37,522 bases of DNA. Source: an uncultured Bacteroides sp. (GTDB lineage: Bacteria; Bacteroidota; Bacteroidia; Bacteroidales; Bacteroidaceae). Both the position numbers and the translations under genes were made by a program. Location: the NCBI GenBank assembly GCA_949296415.1, contig CASFQC010000018.1, positions 1 through 37,522 of the forward strand, read 5' to 3'. Of this stretch, positions 16,501-25,962 are shown piece after piece. Under the pieces are notes generated by a model. It worked only from the letters and a program-made list of their open reading frames with translations, was not told the DNA's origin and searched no databases. The first letter of the stretch is position 1. Every line of letters begins with the position of its first letter.

Positions 16501-16872
16501 TAGGTGTGGCGTTAAGTGGAAAACATGCTGTGATATGACCGTTTGGCGGGTCATTCTTTTGCAAAGGTAAGCAATCTGTCTGACAATAGGTCTTCTTTCC
16601 CCCGTAATTCTCCGTTCTCTTTCCTTGAAGCACGGTATGTAAAGTGCTATTATGCTTGCTTGCGACGGAAAGGTATTCTGTGGCGATATTTATCCGATTA
16701 TTTGGATGGCAATATAGAAGCCGTGAAGTCTCATGGCTTCTTCTGTGTATGTTCAGCTATGAAATGTGAGGGAAAAGAACTATCTTTGCACCCGGTTTTT
16801 TCCCGTCCGTCCAAGAGAAAGGACGGGAAGATACATCGGGATTCCTTTTACTATATCAAGTGACAAAGACTT
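16501..16872. other. Divergent promoter region with a leader hairpin
   Basis: About 370 bp without a gene. It has a minus-strand -7 box TACCTTTG (16569-16562) for the pseudouridine synthase and a plus-strand -7 box TATCTTTG (16781-16788) for the flavodiiron gene. No TTTG sits at the expected -33 position for either. A 9-bp perfect hairpin, TTCCCGTCC/GGACGGGAA (16800-16808 with 16821-16829), lies in the leader of the flavodiiron mRNA. No T-run follows it, so it is not a standard terminator. Confidence 0.6.
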
Positions 16873-18075
16873 ATGAATGCAAAGACTGTAATCAAAGGTA
16901 AAATCCATTATGTGGGGGTAAACGACCGCAACAAACATTTGTTTGAGGCCATGTGGCCATTGCCCTATGGCGTGTCTTATAATTCTTATCTGATAGATGA
17001 CGGCGTCGTGGCGCTGGTTGATACGGTAGATGTGGCGTTCTTTGAGACATATCTGAGGAAAATCAGGGAAATCATAGGGGACAGACCTATACAATACCTC
17101 ATCATAAACCATATGGAGCCTGACCATTCCGGTTCCATCAGCCTCATCAGAAAGTATTATCCGGATATTGTGCTGGTGGGCAACAGGCAGACTTTCGGCA
17201 TGGTGGAAGGATTCTATGGCGTGGCGGGCGAACGCTATGAAGTGAAGGACGGCGATTTCCTTGACTTGGGGCACCACCGCCTGCGCTTTTACCTTACTCC
17301 TATGGTACATTGGCCCGAGACCATGATGACGTATGATGAGACGGAGCACGTGCTTTTCTCTGGAGATGCATTCGGCTGCTTCGGCACGGTAGATGGAAGT
17401 TGCATGGATACCCGTATCAATCTGGACAAGTATTGGGACGAGATGGTAAGATACTATGCCAATATTGTGGGAAAGTATGGCAGTCCGGTGCAGAAGGCAT
17501 TGGCCAAACTGTCCGGTCTGAAGATAGATACTATATGTTCCACCCATGGTCCGGTATGGACGGAAAACATAGGCAAGGTGGCTGGCATTTATGACCGTCT
17601 GAGCCGTTATGATGCTGAGGAAGGCGTGGTAATAGCTTATGGAAGTATGTACGGCAATACCGAGCAGATGGCTGAGGCCATTGCCGCAGAACTTGCGGAG
17701 CTGGGCATAAGGAACATCGTCATGCACAACGTCAGCAAGAGTCATGCTTCTTATATATTGGGTGACATATTCAAGTATCGCGGACTCATTATAGGAAGTC
17801 CGACGTACTGCAATCAGATTTATCCGGAAGTGGAATCCTTGCTCTCCAAACTTGCGGTACGTGAGGTGGGGAATCGTTATTTCGCTTATTTCGGTTCTTA
17901 TTGCTGGGCCGGAGCCGCAGTGAAGCGTATGGCTGATTTTGTGGAGAAAAGCAAGTTTGAATTGGTGGCCGACCCGGTAGAGATGAAACAGTCCATGACG
18001 GACATCACCCGTATGCAATGTGAGGCTCTGGCACGTGCTATGGCCGGCCGTCTGAAGAAGGACAGGCAAGGGTGA
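16873..18075 (+). CDS. Flavodiiron protein (FprA-type A flavoprotein)
   Basis: The protein is 400 aa. Residues 1-245 form a metallo-beta-lactamase-like di-iron domain with ligands H80-x-E82-x-D84-H85 (NHMEPDHSGS), H146, D165 (SGDAFG) and H225 (STHGPVW). Residues 252-395 are a flavodoxin domain with the FMN loop YGSMYGNTEQMA and SPTYCNQIYPE. Such enzymes reduce O2 to water or NO to N2O in the cytoplasm and protect anaerobes against oxygen or nitrosative stress. There is no fused rubredoxin or reductase domain, so a separate electron donor is needed. A -7 box lies 85 bp upstream with a hairpin in the leader. The next gene (nagB) starts 46 bp after the stop. Confidence 0.95.
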   Translation: MNAKTVIKGKIHYVGVNDRNKHLFEAMWPLPYGVSYNSYLIDDGVVALVDTVDVAFFETYLRKIREIIGDRPIQYLIINHMEPDHSGSISLIRKYYPDIVLVGNRQTFGMVEGFYGVAGERYEVKDGDFLDLGHHRLRFYLTPMVHWPETMMTYDETEHVLFSGDAFGCFGTVDGSCMDTRINLDKYWDEMVRYYANIVGKYGSPVQKALAKLSGLKIDTICSTHGPVWTENIGKVAGIYDRLSRYDAEEGVVIAYGSMYGNTEQMAEAIAAELAELGIRNIVMHNVSKSHASYILGDIFKYRGLIIGSPTYCNQIYPEVESLLSKLAVREVGNRYFAYFGSYCWAGAAVKRMADFVEKSKFELVADPVEMKQSMTDITRMQCEALARAMAGRLKKDRQG

Positions 18076-18121
18076 GGAGTTTTTTTCTCAAGAACGTTCT
18101 TTTTTTTAATATTTATGCGAT

Positions 18122-18931
18122 ATGAGACTCATTATCCAACCTGATTATCACTCATTATCCTGTTGGGCAGCCTGTTATGTGGCTTCTAAAATCATAGCCG
18201 CAAAGCCCACTCCCCAGAGGCCTTTCGTCATGGGATGTCCTACCGGTTCGTCCCCCTTAGGCATGTATAAGGAACTTATAGCCCTCAATCGGCAGGGCAG
18301 GCTTTCGTTTGCCAATGTAGTCACCTTCAATATGGATGAATATGTGGGACTGCCCAGAGAGCATCCGGAGAGCTATTATTCGTTTATGTGGAACAACTTC
18401 TTCAGCCATATAGACATAAGGCCGGAGAATGTCAATATACTGAACGGCAATGCAGCCGATCTCGATGCCGAATGTGCGGCCTATGAGGAAAAGATAAAGT
18501 CTTACGGAGGGGTGGGCCTGTTTATTGGCGGCATAGGCCCTGACGGGCATATAGCTTTCAATGAGCCTGGATCTTCGCTGGTCTCGCGCACAAGGTGCAA
18601 GACGCTTACCACGGACACGGTCATAGCCAATTCGCGCTTCTTTGACAACGATGTTAACCTGGTGCCCAAGACGGCGCTCACGGTAGGTGTGGGTACCATA
18701 CTTGATGCCCGTGAGGTAATGATTCTGGTTAACGGACATGGAAAGGCAAGGGCTTTGCGTCATGCCGTGGAAGGTCCCGTGTCACAGATGTGGACTGTAA
18801 GCGCACTCCAGCTTCACCCTCATTCTATCATAGTGTGCGATGACGCCTCGGCCGATGAGCTGAAGGTAGGCACTTACCGCTACTTTAAGGATATAGAAGC
18901 TGGAAATTTGGAGCCTTCCGACTTGTTGTGA
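18122..18931 (+). CDS. nagB: Glucosamine-6-phosphate deaminase
   Basis: The 269-aa protein converts glucosamine-6-phosphate to fructose-6-phosphate plus ammonia in amino-sugar use. The residues match the E. coli numbering: D72 in FNMDEYVG, and D141, H143 and E148 in [12 protein letters not shown]. The phosphate-binding loop is [10 protein letters not shown]. The length equals that of typical NagB. It lies 46 bp after the flavodiiron gene with no visible -7 box between, and it ends right before a strong terminator. No nagA is in the window. Confidence 0.95.
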   Translation: MRLIIQPDYHSLSCWAACYVASKIIAAKPTPQRPFVMGCPTGSSPLGMYKELIALNRQGRLSFANVVTFNMDEYVGLPREHPESYYSFMWNNFFSHIDIRPENVNILNGNAADLDAECAAYEEKIKSYGGVGLFIGGIGPDGHIAFNEPGSSLVSRTRCKTLTTDTVIANSRFFDNDVNLVPKTALTVGVGTILDAREVMILVNGHGKARALRHAVEGPVSQMWTVSALQLHPHSIIVCDDASADELKVGTYRYFKDIEAGNLEPSDLL

Positions 18932-18935
18932 CGGT

Positions 18936-18982
18936 CTTAAAAGAGCCTGTTTGGATTTTCCTTCCGGACGGGCTCTTTTAAG
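18936..18982 (+). terminator. Terminator after nagB
   Basis: CTTAAAAGAGCC (18936-18947) pairs perfectly with GGCTCTTTTAAG (18971-18982), giving a 12-bp stem with a 23-nt loop. The U-rich part is within the 3' arm. It starts 4 bp after the nagB stop. Confidence 0.75.
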
Positions 18983-19141
18983 AAAATTCCGGCTTGTTCT
19001 GTCCGGACGGTATGGCCGCCGCCGTCTTTGTCATGGGTACGTTATGCGTAAGGGATGAATCCTGCATCTTGTCCTCTGGTGATATGATGTCTTTCCGACA
19101 TGTTTTTCCTTCACATCGGTTTTTACTTTGGGCCAAATACG

Positions 19142-19149
19142 TATCTTTG
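19142..19149 (+). promoter_or_regulatory. -7 box of the ThrE-type exporter gene
   Basis: TATCTTTG followed by C is an exact match to the Bacteroidetes -7 consensus. It lies 37 bp before the ATG at 19186. No TTTG is visible at -33. Confidence 0.6.
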
Positions 19150-19185
19150 CAGCCCGAAAAACATTTGTGGTAAATAAAAGATTGT

Positions 19186-20538
19186 ATGGATAAGATCGTT
19201 TTGTCGGAACAGGAGGAATGCATCTTGGTTCGTAAGAAGCTAGACCTGTTGCTAAGGACAGGAGAATTGTTGGTTGAGAGTGGTGCCGATACAAACCGCA
19301 TAGTGCGTAACATGAACCGTGTGGCCGCCTTTCTGGGGCTTCCGGAGGACAAACTTCATATAGACGTATCCTATACCATGCTTATGGTGAATCTGAGCGA
19401 CGGGACACATTCTTATTCCAAATTCCAGAAGTGTGAGAACCATGCCATAAACATGACTACCATCACCGATATCAGCAAACTGTCATGGGCGGCCATAATG
19501 AAAGACTATACGGTGGAGAGGTATGAGGAGGAGTTGGACAAGGTCAAAGGACGTAAACGCAATTACGTGCCATCGCTGGTGGCTGTGGGGGCGGCTTTTG
19601 CTTGTGGAGGATTCTGCAAACTCTTCGGGTGCGATTGGATGGCGTTTCTGCTCGCTTCTGTCTGCGCTTTCGTAGGATTCAAGACTAGGGCTTATTGCAT
19701 GAAGTTCGGCATCAACCATTATATGTGCATGGCCATAGCCGCCTGTGTGGCCACGTGTCTGGCTTATGTCACCTCGTTTGCCGGACTATCCTCCACTCCC
19801 TATCATCCGTTGTTGGCCTGCGCGTTGTTTATTGTGCCCGGTGTTCCCCTCATCAACTTCGTGGACGACATGATGGACAACTATATCCAGGTAGGTATTG
19901 TGAGGGCTGTGAATACTGCACTGATTGTTTGTTCCATGGCTTTCGGCATTGTCATAGCGATGCGTCTGCTTGCCGTGGAGGATGTGGTCATTGACCGTAA
20001 GTTCAGCGAGCTGAGCATGGTGCCCCATGACCCTTATTGGGTCTATGCGCTGGCCGCGGCCATTGCCGCGATGGGCTTCTCCATGATATTCAACGTGCAG
20101 CGCCGTCTCCTGTGGGTTGTGGCTTTGGGAGGCGTGTTAAGTGTGTGTACCCGTAATTTCATCAACTTCGAGCTGGGGCTTGGCCCAGTGTTTGGCTCGT
20201 TCATGGGGGCGCTGGTGGTTAGTCTTATCGCGGTGAAGGCTGTGCATTGGTTTCACGTCCCTAACCATGTGCTTACCATCCCGTCAGTCATTCCCATGAT
20301 ACCAGGCGTGCTGATGTATCGTGCCCTGTTCGCACTCATCAATATGCACGGTGTGGTGGGTGAGGTGACTACGGCCGTAGCCAATGGCATCAACGCTTCG
20401 CTCATCATTCTTTGCATATCTTTGGGTGTGGCCGTGCCCAATATATTTGCCCGCCGCTACATAGCTAAAGACAGGCGCAAGTTCCTTGAAGAGGAGTTGT
20501 GCAAACGCAGGGAGCGCGGAAACTTCATTGAGTGGTGA
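19186..20538 (+). CDS. Threonine/serine exporter family protein (ThrE-like)
   Basis: The 450-aa protein has a soluble N-terminal part with the family block TGELLVESGADTNRIVRNM, HIDVSYTMLMVNLSDG and then about ten hydrophobic segments from residue 125. PGVPLINFVDDMMDNY and PSVIPMIPGVLMYRALFALI are the DUF1212 and DUF3815 signatures. It therefore contains both halves (ThrE N- and C-terminal domains) in one chain, whereas many bacteria split them into two genes. It should export small amino acids such as threonine or serine across the inner membrane; the substrate is inferred. The C-terminal tail is basic. It converges with the TlpA-like gene. Confidence 0.85.
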   Translation: MDKIVLSEQEECILVRKKLDLLLRTGELLVESGADTNRIVRNMNRVAAFLGLPEDKLHIDVSYTMLMVNLSDGTHSYSKFQKCENHAINMTTITDISKLSWAAIMKDYTVERYEEELDKVKGRKRNYVPSLVAVGAAFACGGFCKLFGCDWMAFLLASVCAFVGFKTRAYCMKFGINHYMCMAIAACVATCLAYVTSFAGLSSTPYHPLLACALFIVPGVPLINFVDDMMDNYIQVGIVRAVNTALIVCSMAFGIVIAMRLLAVEDVVIDRKFSELSMVPHDPYWVYALAAAIAAMGFSMIFNVQRRLLWVVALGGVLSVCTRNFINFELGLGPVFGSFMGALVVSLIAVKAVHWFHVPNHVLTIPSVIPMIPGVLMYRALFALINMHGVVGEVTTAVANGINASLIILCISLGVAVPNIFARRYIAKDRRKFLEEELCKRRERGNFIEW

Positions 20539-20657
20539 CGGGCATCGGCCGTTTTCCCGGCTTCCCGTCATACGCCGAAGGCGCGGAACGGATATGAGGA
20601 GACCTTTCTCTTCCCAATTCCGTTTCGTGCCTTCTTTCTTACAGATTCCGAATCTTG

Positions 20658-21761
20658 TCATTCCAGCGTGTCCGCCAGTCGCTGTAGTAGCTCCTCGCCA
20701 TGAAGTCCGCGTGCTATAATCACTCCGTCGCGGTCTATCAGCACTGTGTGGGGGATGCTGTTCACTCCGTATAGTTTTGCGCCTTCGCAGTCCCAGAATT
20801 TCAAGTCGGACATTTGCGGCCAGTCTATGCCCAAATCCTTGATTCCTTTCTTCCATGCTTCGGCGTTGCGGTCAAGTGACACGCCTACTATTTCGAAGCC
20901 CTTGCTTTTGTACAGTTTGTAGGCCTCTGTCAAGGTGGGCATTTCTCTGCGGCATGGTCCGCACCAGCTTGCCCAGAAGTCCACCAACACCAGCTTGCCC
21001 TTGCCTACATAGTCCGACAGTTTCACTGCCTTTCCTTCGGGAGTCTGCATCCCGAAGTCCGTGAAGAGGTGTCCCGGTGAGGTGAGTTTCAGTTTTTCTG
21101 TCCGTTCCTTTATGGCCACGATTTCCTTATCGTTGGCATAGGCGGCGGGAATCTGCGTCATAAGCGGTCCAAGTGCGGACACGTCCATGCTGTAGTGGTT
21201 CTCCTTCAGTAGGAATATGCCTACAGCATTGTCTATGTTCTTTTGTGTGGCTTCTACAGTCGCTTCGTATGACTGGCGTTCCAGGTCTTCCATCTCTATC
21301 CGTTTTTCCCGCTTTTGCTTGTCAGTCAGATCGGTGTCGGACATGGCTTTGGCCAGCTCGCCCATTCTGGCGTTCAGTTCGTTGGCCTTGTCGCGATATG
21401 TCTGGTATAAGTCATTGGTTGGCGTACCTGTAGCCGAATCGTTGTTTCTGGTCAGCGACAAACTGATGTCTCCTCTTTCCAAGAAGAAAGGCATTAGCAA
21501 TCCATCGGGGGTATCCAGTTTGTAGGTCACGTAGCACGGGGTGGGCAGCGAGTCGCTTTGCACGCCTTTGAATCTGAATGTCCCATCGGCTATTACGGCC
21601 GAGTCTATTCTTACGGTCTGCCTTCCTTCCCATTTCATTAGATACACGGTGTCGCCGTCGGCTCCGCCTTCCACGCTTCCGGTTATGGTAAATCCGTCCG
21701 GATTTCCTCCACACGCCGTCATCAGTGCGGCTGTGGCCAATAGATAAGTAATCTTTTTCAT
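20658..21761 (-). CDS. TlpA-like thioredoxin-fold lipoprotein with DUF4369 domain
   Basis: The protein is 367 aa. A lipoprotein signal (MKKITYLLATAALMTAC) gives C17 as the lipidated cysteine. Residues 24-120 (GFTITGSVEGGADGDTVYL) match the DUF4369 domain, and residues 140-220 are helical linker. Residues 228-365 form a thioredoxin domain with the redox motif WASWCGPCRRE (C267, C270) and the cis-proline in NSIPHTV (P337). It should act at the periplasmic face of an envelope membrane in disulphide exchange or thiol-peroxide defence, as in many AhpC/TSA-annotated Bacteroides lipoproteins. A -7 box TATGTTTG (21815-21808) lies about 50 bp upstream. Confidence 0.9.
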   Translation of the reverse strand: MKKITYLLATAALMTACGGNPDGFTITGSVEGGADGDTVYLMKWEGRQTVRIDSAVIADGTFRFKGVQSDSLPTPCYVTYKLDTPDGLLMPFFLERGDISLSLTRNNDSATGTPTNDLYQTYRDKANELNARMGELAKAMSDTDLTDKQKREKRIEMEDLERQSYEATVEATQKNIDNAVGIFLLKENHYSMDVSALGPLMTQIPAAYANDKEIVAIKERTEKLKLTSPGHLFTDFGMQTPEGKAVKLSDYVGKGKLVLVDFWASWCGPCRREMPTLTEAYKLYKSKGFEIVGVSLDRNAEAWKKGIKDLGIDWPQMSDLKFWDCEGAKLYGVNSIPHTVLIDRDGVIIARGLHGEELLQRLADTLE

Positions 21762-22290
21762 TTCTGTACAGTAATGTGCTTTTAGTTAATATGATGTTTT
21801 TCGGGGACAAACATACGGATTTTCCGTGTAATATGCGAATATTTCCGGTGTTATGCTTCTTTCTCTTCATGTACTTTCCTCCGCTCTTGTCGGAACGCCG
21901 CCCTTCTCGCACACCTGCGTGTCGGAGGCCTTGTGCCTGTCTGTGTTTCGCTGTCTGACAGGTATATGGGAGAAATAGCTTTTTACACAATCTGGTCTTG
22001 TGCAGACCAAAGGTAAGTGCCTGTTAGACTGGAGGAAAGTACAGATTAGATTGGAACTATGCGTCGGTATTATTAGTTTTCAGCTTTGATGGGACAAGGC
22101 GGCAAGCTTTTTTCTTTGCCTCCGTTCCTGTACTCCGGGTCCTTGCGGACATCGTGTTGGCTACCGCAGGCAACTTCTGTACCTCTACCAATGAGACAGT
22201 TTGGTTAAAATAAAGTAAAAAATATCCTTAAGGGTCATATGCGCGTGTTTTTAGCAAGGTTTTTGTACTTTTGTGGGAAAGTTTTTGTTT
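21762..22290. other. Long divergent intergenic region
   Basis: About 530 bp between divergent genes. On the minus strand there is a -7 box TATGTTTG at 21815-21808 for the TlpA-like gene, and a second TACCTTTG at 22014-22007, which could start a longer leader. A small hairpin TGGTCT/AGACCA lies at 21992-22008. On the plus strand TACTTTTG (22266-22273) precedes the TPR gene. No convincing coding sequence was found; a 39-codon plus-strand ORF at 22089-22208 has no support. Confidence 0.55.
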
Positions 22291-24507
22291 ATGGATGCTA
22301 CATCTTTGGAACAATTGTACAATGGCATTGTCCTTCTGCTCCAGCAGAAAAGGCTGAGAGAGGCTATGGTGCAGCTGGAAGCCTTGCTTACACAAGAGCA
22401 CAATGACAATCTGCTGAAGAACAGGCTGGAACAGGCCAAGGTCTCCTACAGTTATATGCTGAATTACATGCGGCAAGGCGTGAGCGACCCGCAGCGCGGT
22501 CGTCTGCATCTCAAGCTCCTGGCCGAGGTATGGGAGATAGCCGACCAGACCCGGATAGCTCTGCAGGAAGTCTCTTCCACCTATTATTATTATGAACTGC
22601 GCCGCACCCGCCGTCTTACAGGTAATCCTGTGGATTTGTCCGAATTGCTCGGACGTTTGGAAGGTTATGCGGATGACTTGGCCGTGTGTAGACTCATGCC
22701 GGAGAATCGCCGGTCACTTGATACCTTGCTGGACCGTCATGAGAAAGCAACGGGCGAATTGTTTGCCAGTGTGCTGTCGGACAGTGGCTGGAATGGGAAG
22801 GATGCTGACGGTGCGGCACAGTTCCTGCTGTCGTCGCGTTTGGGGGCGTACGATCTCGCTCTGATGGTATCGGCCGTGACGCTGAGTCTGCTGGTCTGTT
22901 TTGACTTGCGCAAGGTGATATGGCTGCTTGATGCCACAGGTCACGCCGATGTCACCGTAAGCCAGCGCGCGCTTGTGGGGCTTGTGCTTGTGCTGTACAC
23001 CCACCCTTTTCGTCTACCGCTCTATCCTGAGCTGTGCACCCGGTTGCAACTGATGGACGAGGACGGCAGTCTGTCCGCGCAAATAAACCGCGTGTACCTG
23101 CAGGTTATCCAGGCGCAGGAGACGGAGAAGATTGACCGCAAGATGCGCGAGGAAATCATTCCTGAGATGATGAAAAATGTGGATCTCATGCGCGACATGA
23201 AGTTCGGACTTGAAGACTCCTCGGACGAGAACGACGCAAATCCCGACTGGGAGGAACGCTTCAGAGACAAACTAGGGGACAAGCTGATGGAGGTGAACGA
23301 GCTGCAGATGGAGGGTGCCGACATCTATATGGGATCTTTTGCCCGCCTTAAGAACTATCCGTTCTTCCACGAGATGTACAATTGGTTCATGCCTTTCTAT
23401 CTGGACAACACTTATGTCATACGCACTTTCGGGCTGGACATTCCTGATGAGGATCGCCGTTTCCTGAATTTGTCCATGCTGAATGGCTTGTTCTGCGACA
23501 GTGACAAATATTCCTTATGCTTTACGGTAGACAGGATTCCGAAGGCCCAGCGTGACATGATCATGGCCAGATTCCCCGATCCGGAAGAACTGAAGGAAAT
23601 GGCCGGTAAGAGTGGAAAGGGGCGTTTTGGCCCCTTTGTGGAAAGCCCGGAAAGCATATCCAATCTATATATTCATAACCTTTACCGTTTCTATAAGCTG
23701 TATCCAAGGCGTAAGGAGTGGAAGGACATATTCCAGGAACCCGTCAACCTTTACAGCGTGCCCGTACTCGGCGAAATGCTGGGACGGCCGGATTTGATGA
23801 GGGACATTGCCGACTTCCATCTCCGCAAGGAGCATTATGCCGAGGCGGAGAGACTGTACCGGCATCTTGCTGACACATGTGACGCGGACGCCGACATATT
23901 CCAGCGTGCGGGATATTGCCTGCAGAAGAGCAGACGTTACGCTGACGCTGTGCAGGCTTACCGCAAAGCTGATGTGCTGAAGCCGGATAGCTTGTGGACT
24001 GTCCGCCATCTGGCTACCTGCTGCAGACTGGAGCGCGATTATGCGGCGGCACTTGACTACTACCGTAAGGCGGGAGACATGCTGCCTGACAACAGGAATA
24101 TTCTGTTCTATACGGGCTTTTGTTTGGCCGAGCTGGAGCGGTACGCCGAAGCCTTACAGTGCTTTTTCAAGCTGGACCTGATGGAGGATGGCTGTGTGAA
24201 AGCTTGGCGGGCTATCGGGTGGTGCTCTTTTGTAAGTGGGAAATACGAGCAGGCCATGCGCTATTACGACAAGTTGATAGCGTCGGCTCCTGTACCCGCA
24301 GATTATCTGAATGCCGGACATGTGGCTTGGGTCATGAATGACATAGGCCGGGCTGTCAGATATTATACGCTGTCACTTGGGACGAGCGAGAGCCATGATG
24401 CTTTCTTTGAGGCATTCATGAAAGATAAGGAAGTTTTGGTCCGGCACGGCATAGACGGAAACGAAATTTCCCTCATGCAGGATATGATACTGTTGGAGGC
24501 GGTCTGA
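22291..24507 (+). CDS. Tetratricopeptide-repeat protein
   Basis: The protein is 738 aa from the ATG at 22291 (MDATSLEQLYNG). A GTG upstream at 22273 is the last base region of the -7 box TACTTTTG (22266-22273), so it cannot be the start. The N-terminal two thirds are helical without a recognised domain. From about residue 510 there are consecutive 34-residue TPR units (EHYAEAERLYRHLADTCDAD, RRYADAVQAYRKADVLKPDS, RDYAAALDYYRKAGDMLPDN, ERYAEALQCFFKLDLME, GKYEQAMRYYDKLI). TPR stacks hold protein partners. There is no signal peptide, so it is cytoplasmic. It is a single-gene unit; the role is unknown. Confidence 0.85.
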   Translation: MDATSLEQLYNGIVLLLQQKRLREAMVQLEALLTQEHNDNLLKNRLEQAKVSYSYMLNYMRQGVSDPQRGRLHLKLLAEVWEIADQTRIALQEVSSTYYYYELRRTRRLTGNPVDLSELLGRLEGYADDLAVCRLMPENRRSLDTLLDRHEKATGELFASVLSDSGWNGKDADGAAQFLLSSRLGAYDLALMVSAVTLSLLVCFDLRKVIWLLDATGHADVTVSQRALVGLVLVLYTHPFRLPLYPELCTRLQLMDEDGSLSAQINRVYLQVIQAQETEKIDRKMREEIIPEMMKNVDLMRDMKFGLEDSSDENDANPDWEERFRDKLGDKLMEVNELQMEGADIYMGSFARLKNYPFFHEMYNWFMPFYLDNTYVIRTFGLDIPDEDRRFLNLSMLNGLFCDSDKYSLCFTVDRIPKAQRDMIMARFPDPEELKEMAGKSGKGRFGPFVESPESISNLYIHNLYRFYKLYPRRKEWKDIFQEPVNLYSVPVLGEMLGRPDLMRDIADFHLRKEHYAEAERLYRHLADTCDADADIFQRAGYCLQKSRRYADAVQAYRKADVLKPDSLWTVRHLATCCRLERDYAAALDYYRKAGDMLPDNRNILFYTGFCLAELERYAEALQCFFKLDLMEDGCVKAWRAIGWCSFVSGKYEQAMRYYDKLIASAPVPADYLNAGHVAWVMNDIGRAVRYYTLSLGTSESHDAFFEAFMKDKEVLVRHGIDGNEISLMQDMILLEAV

Positions 24508-24927
24508 TTCGGACTGGGCATCAGACTTCGGACAGGTCGCCCGGAGAGCTCCGCCCCGAAAAACAAAGACAGTCCTTGTGCGGTCCGATATCTTGTACAT
24601 GCCTTGGGGAATTTTGAGGAAACTTCCTTCTTGCCGCTGTGATGAAAATGGCGGCATTTACGGATAGAATGGACCATTTTATAGATGTGGCACTTATTTT
24701 TCTTGGAAATGCTGTGCTGATTTGAATTTTAATTCTTATTTTTGCGGAAAATAAAAGTCTGCTTATTTCTTGTCCGGCCATGTCCTGAGTGTATCTACCG
24801 GAAATGCTGTAGTACTTTTGTGGTGCGTGATAGATGGCGTGACAGAGTCTGGAGGAAAGCGGCCGGGAGAAATCTGGAAAGGAATTTGGGGACAGAAACG
24901 AGATAGGAAAGTTTAAAAGTCTGTAAT
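24508..24927. other. Intergenic region upstream of galE
   Basis: About 420 bp without a supported gene. Two plus-strand -7 boxes are present: TATTTTTG (24737-24744) and TACTTTTG (24813-24820). The second is about 108 bp before the galE ATG and is the better candidate. No clear terminator for the TPR gene was found; TGCCGC/GCGGCA near 24634-24657 makes only a short stem without a T-run. Confidence 0.5.
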
Positions 24928-25962
24928 ATGAAAGAAAGAATATTGGTGACAGGCGGAACCGGGTATATCGGTTCCCATACGGTAGTGGAACTGCAGAATG
25001 CAGGATATGATGTGGTCATTGTAGACAATCTGTCCAATTCTCGGGCGGATGTGGTTGATAACATTGAAAAGATTACAGGTATCCGCCCCGCGTTCGAGAA
25101 AGTTGATTGCTTGGATTTTGCGGGTATGGATACAGTTTTTGCCAAGTATGACGACATCAAGGCTATCATTCATTTTGCTGCAAGTAAGGCTGTAGGTGAG
25201 TCTGTTCAGAAACCTTTGCTCTATTACCGCAATAATATCGGCTCCTTGATAAATATGCTGGAGCTTATGCCTAAATACAAGGTGGAAGGTATAGTATTCT
25301 CTTCTTCGTGTACTGTTTACGGACAGCCGGATGTGCTTCCCGTGACAGAAAAAGCTCCGATTAAGAAGGCAGAGTCTCCTTACGGCAATACCAAGCAGAT
25401 TAATGAGGAAATCATTCGTGATACAGTGGCATCTGGAGCGCCTGTCAGCGCTATCTTATTGCGTTATTTCAATCCGATAGGCGCACATCCTTCTGCATTG
25501 CTGGGCGAACTTCCCAATGGGGTTCCTCAGAATCTGGTTCCATATATCACACAGACGGCTATCGGTATTCGCGAAAAGCTGAGCGTGTTTGGCGATGATT
25601 ATAACACTCCGGATGGCTCGTGTATTCGCGACTTCATTAATGTAGTGGATTTGGCGAAAGCTCATGTTGTGGCAATTCGTCGTATATTGGAGCATAAGCA
25701 GAAAGAAAAAGTGGAAGTTTTCAATATCGGTACGGGACGCGGTCTTTCAGTACTTGAACTGATTAATGCTTTTGAAAAAGCCACTGGTGTTAAGTTAAAT
25801 TATCAGATTGTTGGACGCCGTATCGGTGATATAGAGAAGGTATGGGCTAATCCGGAACTGGCCAATAAGGAGCTGGGATGGAAAGCCGAGACAAGTACTG
25901 AGGATACTTTGCTCTCTGCATGGAATTGGCAGTTAAAGCTCCGTGAAAGAGGTATTCAATGA
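24928..25962 (+). CDS. galE: UDP-glucose 4-epimerase
   Basis: The 344-aa extended short-chain dehydrogenase has the NAD-binding loop TGGTGYIGSHT (8-18) and VFSSSCTVYG. The catalytic YxxxK is Y152 and K156 in SPYGNTKQ. Further GalE-specific blocks are LRYFNPIGAH, DYNTPDGSCIRDFINVVDLAKAH and FNIGTGRGLSVLELI. It interconverts UDP-glucose and UDP-galactose (possibly also the N-acetyl forms), feeding glycan synthesis such as that of the locus upstream, though it is 15 kb away and separately transcribed. Arginine and glycine codons are typical of the core genome. Confidence 0.95.
   Translation: MKERILVTGGTGYIGSHTVVELQNAGYDVVIVDNLSNSRADVVDNIEKITGIRPAFEKVDCLDFAGMDTVFAKYDDIKAIIHFAASKAVGESVQKPLLYYRNNIGSLINMLELMPKYKVEGIVFSSSCTVYGQPDVLPVTEKAPIKKAESPYGNTKQINEEIIRDTVASGAPVSAILLRYFNPIGAHPSALLGELPNGVPQNLVPYITQTAIGIREKLSVFGDDYNTPDGSCIRDFINVVDLAKAHVVAIRRILEHKQKEKVEVFNIGTGRGLSVLELINAFEKATGVKLNYQIVGRRIGDIEKVWANPELANKELGWKAETSTEDTLLSAWNWQLKLRERGIQ

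Noticed and set aside
16780-18069. 429-codon minus-strand frame opposite the flavodiiron gene
   Set aside because: It mirrors a complete gene with all metal ligands; its translation is His/Tyr-rich and has no family features, as expected of an antisense shadow.
20536-20570. TGACGGG/CCCGTCA inverted repeat after the ThrE-type gene
   Set aside because: Seven base pairs around a 21-base loop with no T-run; too weak to call a terminator.
22089-22208. 39-codon plus-strand ORF upstream of the TPR gene
   Set aside because: No promoter box at a suitable distance, no ribosome site, and composition like intergenic sequence.
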